Part shown: positions 1 to 10,276 of the stretch, in pieces
Layout of the letters: the number at the start of each line of letters is the position of its first letter
How positions within the stretch are numbered: position 1 is the first letter of the stretch
Origin: Parvibaculum sp.
GTDB taxonomy: Bacteria > Pseudomonadota > Alphaproteobacteria > Parvibaculales > Parvibaculaceae
Length of the DNA stretch: 64,000 nucleotides
Assembly (NCBI GenBank): GCA_030645235.1
Contig: JAUSMV010000012.1
Location: 558,001 to 622,000, forward strand
Direction of reading: 5' to 3'
Notes under the pieces: generated by a model
What the model saw: only the letters and a program-made list of their open reading frames with translations
Database searches by the model: none
What the model was told of the DNA's origin: nothing
Program-made: the position numbers and the translations under genes

Positions 1-1105
1 CAGTGTCGGCAAGACAGGCACGAAGGAAGCTCTGCGCGTGTTGCTCTCCGAGCAGGGCGCAACGCACGCGTCGGCATTGTCTTACAACAATCTCTGGGGC
101 GTGCCGCTCTCGCTTGCGCGCATGCCTGCCGCAACCGAGTACGGCATTCTCGAAATCGGCATGAACCACGCTGGCGAAATCACACCGCTGTCAAAGCTCG
201 TCGAGCCTTTCGTGACGCTCATCACCACGGTTGAAGCTGTGCATATGGCGCATTTCAATTCGATTGAAGATATCGCTGACGCCAAGGCTGAAATCTTTGA
301 CGGCATGCAGGCTGGCGGTATCGCCATTCTCAATCGTGACAATCCGCATTATGCGCGTCTTGCCAAACGGGCGAAAGCGGCCGGTGCCGGTCGTATTATT
401 TCTTTTGGTGAACATGCAGATGCCGACGCGCGTTTAGAAAAAGTTGCGCTCAAGGACACCTGCTCCTGCGTCTCAGCCTCCATTTGCGGCACGCCCGTCA
501 CCTACAAGCTCGGTGTGCCGGGCCGTCATATCGTGATGAACAGCCTTGCCATGCTCGCCTGTATCCATGCGCTTGATGCTGATCTCACTCAGGCCGCTCT
601 CGCGCTGGCGCATCTCGAAGCACCGACAGGTCGCGGCGAACGCCATCACATCGAAGCGATGGGTCGTCCCTTCACGCTGATTGATGAAAGCTACAATGCG
701 AACCCCGCGTCCATGCGCGTCTCGATTGAAACGCTTGGCCGTGTTGAGCCCGGTCCCAAGGGTCGCCGCATCGCTGTGCTCGGCGACATGCTGGAACTGG
801 GCGCGACCTCCGTTGCGCTGCATCGCGAACTCGCCGTGCCGCTGATGCGCGCCGATATTGATCTTGTTTATGCCTGCGGTCCCGATATGCGCGCGCTCTT
901 TGATGCGCTGCCTGCCGATCAGCAGGGTCTCTATGCCGAAAATTCAGACGGTCTCATCACGCCTTTGTCGGAAGCCATTCAAAGCGGCGATGTGGTGATG
1001 GTTAAAGGTTCCAATGGCTCGCGAATGAAGCCGGTCGTCGAGGCGCTGAAGGCGTTGGGCGAAGATGACAGTGCCAGTATTCGGCGAAACAGGGGAGAAG
1101 CCTGA
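1..1105 (+). CDS. murF: UDP-MurNAc-tripeptide--D-Ala-D-Ala ligase MurF, 5' end outside window
   Basis: MurF adds D-Ala-D-Ala to UDP-MurNAc-tripeptide in the cytoplasm, completing the pentapeptide precursor of peptidoglycan. The reading frame is open from base 2 and begins inside the ATP-binding loop ([11 protein letters not shown]), so about 100 N-terminal residues lie upstream of the window; 367 residues remain. The central Mur-ligase domain follows ([20 protein letters not shown]), then the C-terminal domain with [11 protein letters not shown] and VLGDMLELG, typical of MurF. The internal GTG at 38 is not the start, because the P-loop lies before it. The stop codon shares one base with the mraY start (TGATG), so the two are probably translationally coupled within the dcw operon. 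murE would be expected just upstream. Confidence 0.97.
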   Translation, partial: SVGKTGTKEALRVLLSEQGATHASALSYNNLWGVPLSLARMPAATEYGILEIGMNHAGEITPLSKLVEPFVTLITTVEAVHMAHFNSIEDIADAKAEIFDGMQAGGIAILNRDNPHYARLAKRAKAAGAGRIISFGEHADADARLEKVALKDTCSCVSASICGTPVTYKLGVPGRHIVMNSLAMLACIHALDADLTQAALALAHLEAPTGRGERHHIEAMGRPFTLIDESYNANPASMRVSIETLGRVEPGPKGRRIAVLGDMLELGATSVALHRELAVPLMRADIDLVYACGPDMRALFDALPADQQGLYAENSDGLITPLSEAIQSGDVVMVKGSNGSRMKPVVEALKALGEDDSASIRRNRGEA

Positions 1106-2193
1106 TGCTTTACGATCTCATTGCGGGCATGTCGAAAGATGTCAACGCGCTCAACGTGTTCCGCTATATCACGTTCCGCACCGGCGGTGCGACGATGACC
1201 GCGCTGCTGCTGACCTTCGTGTTCGGTCCGCGCGTCATTGCGATGCTCAAGGCGCGCCAGCGTTATGGCCAACCGATCCGCGAAGATGGTCCGCAATCGC
1301 ATATCATTATGAAGCAGGGCACGCCCACCATGGGCGGCTTTCTGATCCTGTTCGGTCTTGTACCTTCGGTGCTGCTTTGGGCCGATCTCACCAATCGCTA
1401 TGTCTGGATTGTGCTCTTCGTCACGCTCGGCTTTGGTGCCGTGGGGTTTGCCGACGATTATCTCAAAGTCTCGAAAATTTCGCCCAAAGGCGTGCCCGGT
1501 CGCGTCAAACTCTTCTTTGAATTTGTGATCGCGGTCATCGCCATGTGGGCATTGGTCTCAATTGCCAAAGAACCGCTTGCGACAGCACTCACCATTCCTT
1601 TCTTCAAAGGTGTGTTCCTTCAGTTGGGCGGTTTCTTTTTCCTCTTCGGCGCACTCGTTATTGTCGGCTCGTCCAATGCGGTCAATCTCACAGACGGGCT
1701 TGATGGTCTTGCCATCGTGCCGGTGATGATTGCGGCGGCGTCGCTCGGTCTCATCGTCTATCTCGTCGGCAACGTGGTCTTTGCCGAATATCTGCAAATT
1801 CATTTCGTGCCGGGCACGGGTGAGCTGGCTGTCTTTTGCGGGGCGCTGATCGGTGCCGGTCTCGGCTTCCTTTGGTACAACGCGCCGCCCGCGATGGTTT
1901 TCATGGGTGACACGGGCTCGCTCGCTCTCGGCGGGGCGCTTGGTGCGATTGCGGTGGCGGCCAAGCATGAGTTGGTGCTGGCGATTATCGGCGGCTTGTT
2001 CGTGCTCGAAGCGGTCTCCGTCATCGTGCAGGTCGCCTCGTTCAAGCTCACAGGCAAGCGCGTCTTCCGCATGGCGCCGCTGCATCACCATTTTGAACAG
2101 AAGGGTTGGGCTGAGCCCACCATTGTTGTTCGTTTCTGGATCATCGCTGTCGTGCTGGCGATGATCGGTCTTGCTACTCTGAAACTGAGGTAA
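1105..2193 (+). CDS. mraY: Phospho-N-acetylmuramoyl-pentapeptide transferase MraY
   Basis: MraY transfers phospho-MurNAc-pentapeptide from UDP to undecaprenyl phosphate, making lipid I at the inner membrane. The 362-residue polytopic protein has the family length of about 360. Family signatures are visible: the Mg-binding [15 protein letters not shown], the catalytic-loop [10 protein letters not shown] and the histidine-rich [11 protein letters not shown] near the C-terminus. About ten hydrophobic segments alternate with short loops. It starts at the ATG overlapping the murF stop and is followed after 4 bp by murD, as usual for dcw clusters. Confidence 0.98.
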   Translation: MLYDLIAGMSKDVNALNVFRYITFRTGGATMTALLLTFVFGPRVIAMLKARQRYGQPIREDGPQSHIIMKQGTPTMGGFLILFGLVPSVLLWADLTNRYVWIVLFVTLGFGAVGFADDYLKVSKISPKGVPGRVKLFFEFVIAVIAMWALVSIAKEPLATALTIPFFKGVFLQLGGFFFLFGALVIVGSSNAVNLTDGLDGLAIVPVMIAAASLGLIVYLVGNVVFAEYLQIHFVPGTGELAVFCGALIGAGLGFLWYNAPPAMVFMGDTGSLALGGALGAIAVAAKHELVLAIIGGLFVLEAVSVIVQVASFKLTGKRVFRMAPLHHHFEQKGWAEPTIVVRFWIIAVVLAMIGLATLKLR

Positions 2194-2197
2194 TCGC

Positions 2198-3598
2198 GTG
2201 ATCCCTGCCACCAGCTTTAACAATCGTCTCGTCGCTGTGTTCGGACTGGGTAAGTCCGGCCTCTCGACCGTGCGCGCTTTGGAAGCCGGTGGCGCACGCG
2301 TTGTCGCGTGGGATGATGGCGAGGCGCGCCGCGCCGAAGCGGCCGCCGCCGGTGTTACACTTGAAGATCTCACCACGCGCGATTGGTCCGACATTGCCGC
2401 GCTCATTCTCAGTCCCGGCGTACCGCTGACCCATCCTGTGCCGCATCCCAGCGTCGTCTGCGCGCATAAAGCGGGCGTCGAAGTCATCGGTGACGTTGAG
2501 CTGTTCCACCGCGCTGTGCGTGCGCTCGCGCCGGACGTCAAAATCGTCGGCATCACCGGCACCAACGGCAAATCGACCACAACGGCGCTCATCGGTCATA
2601 TGGTTACGGCCTGCGGTGACAATGCGCAGGTCGGCGGCAATATCGGCAAGCCCGTGCTGGAGCTTGATCTGCCGACTGCGTCCACCGTCTATGTGGTTGA
2701 ACTGTCCTCTTATCAGATCGACCTCGCGCCGGGCTTCACGCCCGCCATCGGCATTCTCCTCAACGTGACACCCGACCATATCGACCGTCACGGCACGATT
2801 GAAAATTACGCCGCCATCAAAGCGCGTCTCTTTGCCCATCAGGGCAAGGGCGACACGGCGATTGTCGGTGTGGATGATGCGTACACAAGCGCCATTTGCG
2901 CGAAGCTCGAAGCGGGCAGAGCGCAGACAGTCATTTCCGTCTCTGTCGGTCGCTCGCTGCCGCGTGGTCTCTCCGTCATCAATGGCAAGCTCCAATCAGA
3001 CGGTGTTGTCGTCGGTGACTTCTCGGGCCTGCGCACGCTCGCCGGAGCGCATAACTGGCAAAACGCTGCCGTCGCCTTCGCCGCTGGTCGCGCGCTTGGT
3101 TATTCCGCCGACGCGATCCTCAAATCCTTCGCCACCTTCCCCGGCCTTGCCCATCGCATGGAGATCGTCGCGGAAGAAGCAGGCGTGCGCTATGTGAATG
3201 ACAGCAAGGCAACCAATGCCGATGCCGCATCGAAGGCGCTGGCGACCTACAACAACATCTACTGGATCATCGGCGGCAAATCCAAAGAGGGCGGCATTGA
3301 ATCGCTCGCCGAATATTTCCCGCGTCTCGCCCGCGCTTACCTCATCGGCGCTGCGGCAGATGAATTTGCCGCCACGCTTGAAGGCAAAGTCGGCTACGTC
3401 CAATGCGGGACGCTGGACCGCGCTGTTGAAGTCGCCATGCATGACGCACAGGCCGCGTCCGGCGATGCGCTGCGTGTTGTGCTTCTGTCGCCTGCCTGCG
3501 CGTCGTTCGACCAGTTCCCGAATTTTGAAGTGCGCGGCGAAATGTTCCGTGAGGCGGTTCTCAAGCGCCTCTCCGTGAAGGGGAGGGCCAGCGCATGA
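2198..3598 (+). CDS. murD: UDP-N-acetylmuramoylalanine--D-glutamate ligase MurD
   Basis: MurD adds D-glutamate to UDP-MurNAc-L-Ala in the cytoplasm. The 466-residue protein starts at GTG 4 bp after mraY. It has an N-terminal Rossmann-like domain (VFGLGKSGLSTVRAL), the Mur-ligase ATP loop GITGTNGKSTT near residue 120, and the central VVELSSYQID and NVTPDHIDRH segments. In the C-terminal domain, HRMEIV, NDSKATNADA and LLSPACASFDQF are diagnostic of MurD rather than other Mur ligases. The final codons overlap the ftsW start (ATGA). Confidence 0.98.
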   Translation: MIPATSFNNRLVAVFGLGKSGLSTVRALEAGGARVVAWDDGEARRAEAAAAGVTLEDLTTRDWSDIAALILSPGVPLTHPVPHPSVVCAHKAGVEVIGDVELFHRAVRALAPDVKIVGITGTNGKSTTTALIGHMVTACGDNAQVGGNIGKPVLELDLPTASTVYVVELSSYQIDLAPGFTPAIGILLNVTPDHIDRHGTIENYAAIKARLFAHQGKGDTAIVGVDDAYTSAICAKLEAGRAQTVISVSVGRSLPRGLSVINGKLQSDGVVVGDFSGLRTLAGAHNWQNAAVAFAAGRALGYSADAILKSFATFPGLAHRMEIVAEEAGVRYVNDSKATNADAASKALATYNNIYWIIGGKSKEGGIESLAEYFPRLARAYLIGAAADEFAATLEGKVGYVQCGTLDRAVEVAMHDAQAASGDALRVVLLSPACASFDQFPNFEVRGEMFREAVLKRLSVKGRASA

Positions 3599-4740
3599 TC
3601 CGTCTTGCCCGCACCAATCGCAGCCAAATTGCCCAATGGTGGTGGACCGTCGATAAGTGGACGCTCTTTGGTCTTTTCGCACTGATGCTGATCGGTGGTG
3701 TGCTCGCGCTCGCGGCCAGTCCGTCTGTGGCGATGCGAATCAATTTGCCGCCGTTCCATTTCGTGTACAGGCAGCTCTTTTTCTTCATGCCCGCGACGGC
3801 CGTGATCATCGGCGTATCGCTTTTGAATGTGCGTCAGGTGCGCCGTCTCGCGGCTGTGGTTTTCCTCGTTGCTTTCACGCTGATGGCGATGACGCTGGTG
3901 TTCGGACCGGAAGTCAAAGGCGCGCATCGCTGGCTCCAGATCGGGCCGCTGGCGATCCAGCCGTCCGAATTTGTGAAGCCGTCTTTCATCGTGCTTGCCG
4001 CCTGGATGTTTGCAGAAGCGCAGAGAATACAAGGGTTTCCGGGCACGATCATCGCCTTGGTGCTCTATGCCATGGTGGTGTCGGTGCTCGCTTTGCAGCC
4101 TGATTTCGGTCAGCTGATGCTTGTCACGCTGTCCTTCGGGGCGATCTTTTTCATGGCCGGACTGTCATGGCGCTGGATCGGTTCGCTCGCCGCGATTGCG
4201 CTTATCGGTGCCGTTGCGGCCTATAGTTTGAGCCCGCATGTGACGAGCCGCGTGGACCGTTTTCTCAATCCGGAATCAGGTGACACCTATCAGATTGACC
4301 GCGCGCTCGACGCGTTCCATACAGGTGGAATCTTGGGTCGCGGACCGGGTGAAGGCGAAGTCAAACGCATTCTTCCTGATGCCCATACAGACTTTATTTT
4401 TGCGGTGGCTGCCGAAGAATACGGCGTCATTTCGGGGCTCATCATCATCGGCATGTTCTCGTTTATCGTTTTGCGCACGTTGCGTCGTGCGATGGTTGAG
4501 CAAGATCTTTTTGTCCAGTTTGCCTCCTGCGGTCTCGCCTCGCTGTTCGGCTTGCAGGCGCTCATCAACATGGCCGTGAACGTCAATCTCATTCCGGCCA
4601 AAGGCATGACGCTGCCGTTTATTTCCTATGGCGGCTCGTCGCTGATTGCGCTCGGCTTCACCATGGGCATGTTGCTGGCGCTCACGCGTCGCCGCGTCGG
4701 CTCCGGCATGGCCCCCAACGGTAAAAGGAGGCCTGCATGA
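3595..4740 (+). CDS. ftsW: Septal peptidoglycan glycosyltransferase FtsW (SEDS family)
   Basis: FtsW is the SEDS-family membrane glycosyltransferase that polymerises lipid II at the septum together with the class B PBP FtsI. The 381-residue protein has about ten hydrophobic segments. SEDS motifs are present: EVKGAHRWLQIG followed by QPSEFVKP, the large extracellular loop with DAHTDFIFAVAAEE holding the conserved acidic residue, and PFISYGGSSL near the end. The position between murD and murG identifies it as FtsW rather than RodA. It starts at the ATG that overlaps the murD stop by 4 bp. Confidence 0.97.
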   Translation: MIRLARTNRSQIAQWWWTVDKWTLFGLFALMLIGGVLALAASPSVAMRINLPPFHFVYRQLFFFMPATAVIIGVSLLNVRQVRRLAAVVFLVAFTLMAMTLVFGPEVKGAHRWLQIGPLAIQPSEFVKPSFIVLAAWMFAEAQRIQGFPGTIIALVLYAMVVSVLALQPDFGQLMLVTLSFGAIFFMAGLSWRWIGSLAAIALIGAVAAYSLSPHVTSRVDRFLNPESGDTYQIDRALDAFHTGGILGRGPGEGEVKRILPDAHTDFIFAVAAEEYGVISGLIIIGMFSFIVLRTLRRAMVEQDLFVQFASCGLASLFGLQALINMAVNVNLIPAKGMTLPFISYGGSSLIALGFTMGMLLALTRRRVGSGMAPNGKRRPA

Positions 4741-5879
4741 GCCTTCGCCCGTCCGGTCCTGTTGTAATCGCTGCCGGTGGCACGGGGGGACATTTGTTCC
4801 CCGGTCAGGCGCTGGCGCAGGAATTGCGTCGGCGCGGTCGTCAGATCGTGCTGATCACGGACGAGCGCGTGCAGCGCTTCGATACACTTTTCCCCGGTGC
4901 TGATATTTTCCACGTGCCGTCGGCGACGCCCAATGATCGTGGCCTTGCCGGTCTCATCAAAGCCGCGCCGAAGATCATGTCGGGTATCGGTCATGCCTAT
5001 GGCATTTTGGGCCGTGTTGAGCCCTCCGTTGTCATCGGCTTTGGCGGCTATCCGACATTGCCGCCGATTGCCGCCGCGATCCTGCGCGGCATCCCGACTT
5101 GCGTGCATGAGCAGAACGCCGTGCTCGGTCGCGTCAATCGTCTGGTCGCGCCCTATATCCGCGCGATTGCCTCCACCTTTGCCGGTCCGAAATTCCTCCG
5201 CGCCAAAGATGCGGCCAAACTCGTTGTCACAGGCAATCCCGTGCGCGATGCCGTGACGGCTCATGCTGCGTCTCCTTATGTCGCGCCGACAGAGGCAGGT
5301 CGCATCGAACTTCTCGTTTTTGGCGGCAGTCAGGGTGCCCGCGTGATGAGCGACGTTGTGCCGGGTGCACTCGCGCGTCTGCCGCAAGCCATGCGTGCGC
5401 GGCTCCATGTGGTGCAGCAGGCCCGCCCCGAAGATATTGACCGTGTGCGGGCGCAATATGCCGCTGCAGGCATCGCCGCTGATCTTGAAAGTTTCTTTGA
5501 TGATATGCCTGCCCGTATCGCGACGGCGCATCTCATCATCGGCCGTTCCGGCGCATCAACGATTGCCGAACTCACCGTTATCGGTCGTCCGTCCATCCTC
5601 GTGCCGCTGCCTCATTCGCTCGACAATGACCAGAAGGCGAATGCTGAGAAGCTTCAGGCGGCGGGTGCCGGTCTGATGATCGAACAAAAGAATTTCACCG
5701 AAGACAGCCTCGCCGCGGAACTCACAAAGCTTCTCGCCGACGCCCCGCGTCTTCAGTCCGCAGCGAAAGCCGCGTTGGGGCAGGGCGCGCCGGATGCCGT
5801 GCGTCGTCTTGCTGATCTGGTCGAAAGCCTCGGTCGTGGCGATGTCGCCCCCCTTCAAATCGCGCAGGAGACACGCTGA
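4737..5879 (+). CDS. murG: UDP-GlcNAc:lipid I GlcNAc transferase MurG
   Basis: MurG is the GT28 glycosyltransferase that converts lipid I to lipid II on the cytoplasmic face of the inner membrane. The 380-residue protein has the N-terminal glycine-rich loop [37 protein letters not shown], the second glycine-rich loop GGSQGARV and the UDP-GlcNAc-binding stretch [11 protein letters not shown]. An ATGA overlap with ftsW, preceded by AAAGGAGG in the ftsW 3' end, supports the start. It shares one base with the murC start. Confidence 0.98.
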   Translation: MSLRPSGPVVIAAGGTGGHLFPGQALAQELRRRGRQIVLITDERVQRFDTLFPGADIFHVPSATPNDRGLAGLIKAAPKIMSGIGHAYGILGRVEPSVVIGFGGYPTLPPIAAAILRGIPTCVHEQNAVLGRVNRLVAPYIRAIASTFAGPKFLRAKDAAKLVVTGNPVRDAVTAHAASPYVAPTEAGRIELLVFGGSQGARVMSDVVPGALARLPQAMRARLHVVQQARPEDIDRVRAQYAAAGIAADLESFFDDMPARIATAHLIIGRSGASTIAELTVIGRPSILVPLPHSLDNDQKANAEKLQAAGAGLMIEQKNFTEDSLAAELTKLLADAPRLQSAAKAALGQGAPDAVRRLADLVESLGRGDVAPLQIAQETR

Positions 5880-7366
5880 TGCGTCCCGCCCCCTTAGACA
5901 TCGGCACCATCCACTTTGTCGGCATCGGCGGCATCGGCATGAGCGGTATCGCCGAAGTGATGAAGAATCTCGGCTACAAAGTGCAGGGCAGTGACGTTAG
6001 CGACAGCGCGAATGTGAAGCGTCTGCGCGGGCTCAAGATCCCCGTGTCGGTCGGTCACACCGCCGACAATCTCGGCGACGCGCAGGTGCTCGTCGTTTCA
6101 ACCGCGATCAAAGCCGACAATCCAGAACTCGTCGAAGCGCGTGCGCGTTTTCTGCCGGTGGTGCGCCGCGCTGAAATGCTTGCCGAGTTGATGCGCCTCA
6201 AATCCTGCGTCGCCATTGGCGGCACGCATGGCAAGACGACAACGACCTCGCTCGTTGCCACGATCCTTGAAGCGGCCGCTTTTGATCCCACTGTCATCAA
6301 TGGTGGCATCATCAATGCCTATGGCACCAATGCGCGTCTCGGCGGTGGTGAATGGATGGTGGTGGAGGCCGACGAGTCTGACGGCACCTTCGTCAAGCTT
6401 CCTTCGACCATTGCCATTGTGACGAACATCGACCCTGAGCATCTCGATTATTACGGCACGTTCGATGCCGCGCGCGATGCCTTCCTCGCCTTTGTCGAGA
6501 ATGTGCCGTTCTATGGTTGCGCCGTCATGTGCATCGACCATCCCGAAGTGCAGTCGCTGATCGGGCGTGTGCGTGACCGTCGCATCGTGACCTATGGCAC
6601 CAGCCCGCAGGCCGATGTGCGCGCCACCAATCCGCGCATGGTCAAGGGCCAGAACACATTTGACGTCACCGTGTCCGATCGTAAGACCGGCAAAGTGACC
6701 GAGATGCTCGCCATGTCGCTGCCGATGCCCGGTCGTCACAATATGCTCAACAGCCTCGCCGCCATCGGTGTTGCCTGGCAGATGGGCATTAAAGAAAGCG
6801 TGATCCGCAAGGCACTCTTTGGCTTTGGCGGCGTCAAGCGCCGCTTCACGCATGTCGGCACATGGAACGATGTCAATTTCTACGACGATTACGGCCATCA
6901 TCCGGTTGAAATCGCCGCTGTGTTGCAGGCCGCGCGCTCAGCCACCGAGGGCCGCATCATCGCCGTGGTGCAGCCCCATCGCTATACGCGCCTGCACAAT
7001 CTGTTCGATGAATTTTCATCCTGTTTCAATGATGCCGACACGGTGATCGTGTCGGACGTTTACACAGCAGGCGAACAGCCTATCGAAGGCGCAACGCGCG
7101 ATGGTCTCGTGGCGGGCTTGCGTGATCGCGGCCATCGTCATGTGCTGGCGCTCGAAAATCCCGAAAGCCTTGCGCCGATGATTGCGGAACTCGCAAAGCC
7201 CGGCGATCTCGTTGTCTGCCTCGGTGCGGGGTCCATCACCAATTGGGCGAATGCGCTGCCTGCCGAGCTTGCAGCCCTTGGCAAGAAGCCTGCGAAGAAG
7301 GCCACAGCGAAAGCAAAACCCGCTCCGAAAAAGGGGTCAGAGTCCAAGAAGGGTAAAGGCAAATGA
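5879..7366 (+). CDS. murC: UDP-N-acetylmuramate--L-alanine ligase MurC with lysine-rich tail
   Basis: MurC adds L-alanine to UDP-MurNAc, the first peptide-stem step. The 495-residue protein has the N-terminal [14 protein letters not shown] Rossmann motif, the ATP loop [32 protein letters not shown] and the C-terminal [11 protein letters not shown]. About 30 residues at the C-terminus, after the normal end of the family near AELAAL, form a low-complexity tail of Lys, Ala, Pro and Ser ([18 protein letters not shown] and onward). The tail is reported separately as unusual. The stop overlaps the murB start. Confidence 0.97.
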   Translation: MRPAPLDIGTIHFVGIGGIGMSGIAEVMKNLGYKVQGSDVSDSANVKRLRGLKIPVSVGHTADNLGDAQVLVVSTAIKADNPELVEARARFLPVVRRAEMLAELMRLKSCVAIGGTHGKTTTTSLVATILEAAAFDPTVINGGIINAYGTNARLGGGEWMVVEADESDGTFVKLPSTIAIVTNIDPEHLDYYGTFDAARDAFLAFVENVPFYGCAVMCIDHPEVQSLIGRVRDRRIVTYGTSPQADVRATNPRMVKGQNTFDVTVSDRKTGKVTEMLAMSLPMPGRHNMLNSLAAIGVAWQMGIKESVIRKALFGFGGVKRRFTHVGTWNDVNFYDDYGHHPVEIAAVLQAARSATEGRIIAVVQPHRYTRLHNLFDEFSSCFNDADTVIVSDVYTAGEQPIEGATRDGLVAGLRDRGHRHVLALENPESLAPMIAELAKPGDLVVCLGAGSITNWANALPAELAALGKKPAKKATAKAKPAPKKGSESKKGKGK

Positions 7367-8286
7367 TGGCCGCGCGCGTCGCATCCACCTCTTTGCTTGA
7401 ACGCTTGCCGCAAGTGCGCGGCGAGCTGATTGCTGACGCGCCGCTGGCCCCGCTCACATGGTTCCGTGTCGGCGGTCCGGCTGAAGTTTTGTTCCGTCCG
7501 GCTGATGCGGATGACCTCGCACATTTCCTTGCCAATACGCCGTTGGACATTCCCGTGATGGTTGTCGGTGTCGGTTCCAATCTTCTTGTGCGCGATGGTG
7601 GTGTCGCGGGCGTCGTGATCCGTCTCGGCAAGGCCTTCATGTTCTCGGAAGCACTCGATGGTTTCCGCGTGCGGGCAGGCGCTGCCGCGCTTGATGTGGC
7701 CGTTGCGCGAACGGCGCAAGAGGCTGGCATTGCAGGTCTTGAATTTTATCGCGGCATTCCGGGTTCCATCGGCGGCGCGTTGCGCATGAATGGCGGCGCT
7801 TATGAGCGCGAGACCAAAGATGTGCTCATCGAAGCCGTGGCGCTCGACCGTCAGGGCAAGCGTCATGTGCTGACGAACGCTGACATGCATTACACCTACC
7901 GTCATTGTGGCGCGTCGGAAGACTTGATCTTCATCGAAGCGACCTATCAAGGGCACGCAGGCGACAAGGCCGAAATTCTTGCCCGCATGGATGAAATCAC
8001 CGCTAAGCGCGAAGCGAGCCAGCCGATCCGCACGCGCACCGGCGGTTCGACATTTAAAAATCCGCAAGGCCATAAGTCATGGCAGCTCATTGACGCCGCC
8101 GGTGGTCGCGGCCTCCGTCATGGCGGCGCGCAGGTGTCCGAGCTTCATTGCAACTTCCTCATCAACTTGGGCGAGGCGAGCGCCGCCGATATTGAAGATC
8201 TCGGTGAGGACGTGCGCGCACGTGTGAAGGCCACAAGCGGCGTGATGCTTGAATGGGAAATCAAAAAAATAGGAGAACGCGCATGA
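7363..8286 (+). CDS. murB: UDP-N-acetylenolpyruvoylglucosamine reductase MurB
   Basis: MurB is the FAD-dependent reductase that converts UDP-GlcNAc-enolpyruvate to UDP-MurNAc with NADPH. Over 307 residues it shows the FAD-binding [17 protein letters not shown] and [17 protein letters not shown], then [17 protein letters not shown], and the C-terminal [10 protein letters not shown], whose serine is the proposed proton donor, and [15 protein letters not shown]. The length and the absence of an extra insertion suit the shorter (type II) class. Either ATG at 7363 or the adjacent one at 7366 could be used; both overlap the murC stop. Confidence 0.97.
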   Translation: MMAARVASTSLLERLPQVRGELIADAPLAPLTWFRVGGPAEVLFRPADADDLAHFLANTPLDIPVMVVGVGSNLLVRDGGVAGVVIRLGKAFMFSEALDGFRVRAGAAALDVAVARTAQEAGIAGLEFYRGIPGSIGGALRMNGGAYERETKDVLIEAVALDRQGKRHVLTNADMHYTYRHCGASEDLIFIEATYQGHAGDKAEILARMDEITAKREASQPIRTRTGGSTFKNPQGHKSWQLIDAAGGRGLRHGGAQVSELHCNFLINLGEASAADIEDLGEDVRARVKATSGVMLEWEIKKIGERA

Positions 8287-9209
8287 ACACGGCAAAGCAT
8301 GTGGCGGTTCTCAAAGGCGGCTGGTCGCCGGAGCGTGAAGTCAGCCTCTCGTCAGGTCGTGGTTGCGCCGATGCCCTGCGTCAGGGCGGCTACCGCGTCA
8401 CCGAGATTGATGCGGGCCGCGATCTCGCGGATCAGCTTTTAAAGGTGAAACCCGATGTGGTGTTCAACGCTTTGCATGGCCGTTGGGGTGAAGACGGTTG
8501 TGTGCAGGGTCTCCTTGAAATCCTGAACATTCCCTACACCCATTCAGGTGTTCTTGCCTCCTCGCTCGCGATGCATAAAGAGCGTGCGAAGTCGGTTTTC
8601 TCGGCGGCTGGCCTTCCCGTTGCCAATGGTGTTGTCGTGCCGCGTGCCGAGGCCGCGCAGGGTCATGTCATGGCCCCGCCTTATGTCATCAAGCCGGTGA
8701 ACCAGGGGTCGTCTGTCGGTGTCTTTATCATCCGGCCCGGCGACAATCGCCCGCCTGCGGAATTGACCTCACCCGATTGGAACCTCGGTGATGACGTCAT
8801 GGTCGAGCGTTATATTGCAGGCCGCGAGCTGAGCTGCGCCGTCATGGGCAATGCAGCCCTTGGTGTTGTCGATATTATCGCCAACACGGAATTTTATGAT
8901 TACGAAGCCAAATACGCGTCGGGTGGTTCGCGCCATGAAGTGCCCGCCAAAATCAGCGCCGAGGCCTATGCCGAAGTGCAGCGCGTCGCGCTTGTCGCCC
9001 ATCAGGTGCTTGGTTGCCGTGGTGTCAGCCGCGCCGACTTCCGTTTCGATGACACGCGCGACGGCAAGCCCGAACTCATCTTGCTTGAAGTCAATACACA
9101 GCCCGGCATGACTCCTACATCACTCGTGCCGGAACTCGCGAACCTGGCCGGCTACTCTTATGTCGATCTGGTGAGCTGGATGGTGGAGGACGCCTCATGC
9201 GATCGTTAA
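8283..9209 (+). CDS. ddl: D-alanine--D-alanine ligase
   Basis: This ATP-grasp enzyme makes D-Ala-D-Ala for MurF. I chose the ATG at 8283, which overlaps the murB stop as ATGA and puts [21 protein letters not shown] at the N-terminus as in other Ddl proteins. An in-frame start at 8253 would add ten unconserved residues. The 308-residue protein contains [18 protein letters not shown]-binding [16 protein letters not shown], a basic/acidic active-site segment SRADFRFDD, and [13 protein letters not shown] with metal-binding Glu and Asn. The final 13 bp overlap ftsQ. Confidence 0.97.
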   Translation: MNTAKHVAVLKGGWSPEREVSLSSGRGCADALRQGGYRVTEIDAGRDLADQLLKVKPDVVFNALHGRWGEDGCVQGLLEILNIPYTHSGVLASSLAMHKERAKSVFSAAGLPVANGVVVPRAEAAQGHVMAPPYVIKPVNQGSSVGVFIIRPGDNRPPAELTSPDWNLGDDVMVERYIAGRELSCAVMGNAALGVVDIIANTEFYDYEAKYASGGSRHEVPAKISAEAYAEVQRVALVAHQVLGCRGVSRADFRFDDTRDGKPELILLEVNTQPGMTPTSLVPELANLAGYSYVDLVSWMVEDASCDR

Positions 9210-10276
9210 AAGGAAAAAGCGGCAAGACAGCATCACGCACCGGCGTGCGCGCTGTCCCCTCCAAGGGCAAGAAAGCGCCCTCAACCAATATCGTGCCGGG
9301 TCGCCGTCGCAATCTTGCTGCTGACCGCACATTCGGTCGTCGCGCCACGCGTCCGGCCAATGCCGTCATGCGCTGGCTTGATGATGTGCGCGAAGGCGGC
9401 ATCGGCATGAAGCCGTTTTCCTTCGCGACGGTCGGATTGATTGTCGCTGTCGGTCTTTATGGCCTCTTTGTCGGCGGTCATGTGGCGACAGCAGGGAACG
9501 AGATTGCCAATCGTGCCAATAAGCTCATGGCGCTGGCCGGGTTCAGCATCGGCGAAGTCACCGTGTCGGGCCGGTCTCATGCGGACTCCAAAGCCTTGCT
9601 TGCAGCCCTTGGTATCCAGCGCGGCGATCCGATTTTCGGGTTCGACACCGAAGAAGCGCGTCAGAAGATCGAGAATGTTGATTGGGTGAAGTCTGCGACC
9701 GTCACGCGTCTGCTGCCCGATGCCATTCGTATCGACATTGTCGAACGCAAACCCTTTGCCATCTGGCAGCGCGGCGGTCAGCTTTCCGTGGTGGACGGCG
9801 ATGGTCACATCATCACCGACAATAATGTGCAGACCTATGCGACGCTTCCCTTCATCGTCGGCTTTGGCGGGGCGCGTGAGGCCGAAGACATCCTGCAGCT
9901 GATGCATGAGGCACAGCCGGAGTTTCTCTCGCGCGTGCGGGCCTTTGTGCGCGTCGGCGATCGCCGCTGGAATCTCCGTCTTGAAAACGGTGTGGACATC
10001 AAGCTGCCGGAAGTCGGCGTTGAGAAGGCATTGGCCGAGATTGTTGAGCTTGATGCGAAATACAAAATTCTGTCGCGCGATATTGAGTCCGTGGACCTGC
10101 GCTTGCCGGATCGTGTGTCCGTCGCGCTGACGCCGGAAGCGGTTGCGGGGCGCAACGGCGGTCTGGCGGCAAAAGTCAGCCTGCCGGGCGGCTTGAAAAC
10201 AAACACTGAAAAACAATTGAACGATGCAACTGAACCCGCAAGTGCCGGTTCAGCGCGTATTGGGGGCAATACATGA
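9197..10276 (+). CDS. ftsQ: Cell division protein FtsQ
   Basis: FtsQ is the bitopic divisome protein that, with FtsL and FtsB, links early and late division proteins. The 359-residue sequence has a basic cytoplasmic N-terminus of about 70 residues, one membrane span around 75-97 ([17 protein letters not shown]), then a POTRA-like region ([37 protein letters not shown]) and the FtsQ beta domain ending near [12 protein letters not shown]. Its place between ddl and ftsA is standard. The N-terminal arm is rich in Lys, Arg and Ser and longer than in E. coli, as in other alphaproteobacteria. It overlaps ddl by 13 bp and ftsA by 4 bp. Confidence 0.95.
   Translation: MRSLKGKSGKTASRTGVRAVPSKGKKAPSTNIVPGRRRNLAADRTFGRRATRPANAVMRWLDDVREGGIGMKPFSFATVGLIVAVGLYGLFVGGHVATAGNEIANRANKLMALAGFSIGEVTVSGRSHADSKALLAALGIQRGDPIFGFDTEEARQKIENVDWVKSATVTRLLPDAIRIDIVERKPFAIWQRGGQLSVVDGDGHIITDNNVQTYATLPFIVGFGGAREAEDILQLMHEAQPEFLSRVRAFVRVGDRRWNLRLENGVDIKLPEVGVEKALAEIVELDAKYKILSRDIESVDLRLPDRVSVALTPEAVAGRNGGLAAKVSLPGGLKTNTEKQLNDATEPASAGSARIGGNT

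Noticed and set aside
1558-2592. 344-codon minus-strand frame opposite mraY and murD
   Set aside because: It is a shadow of well-identified Mur genes in a high-GC genome, with low-complexity Arg/Ser/Thr composition.
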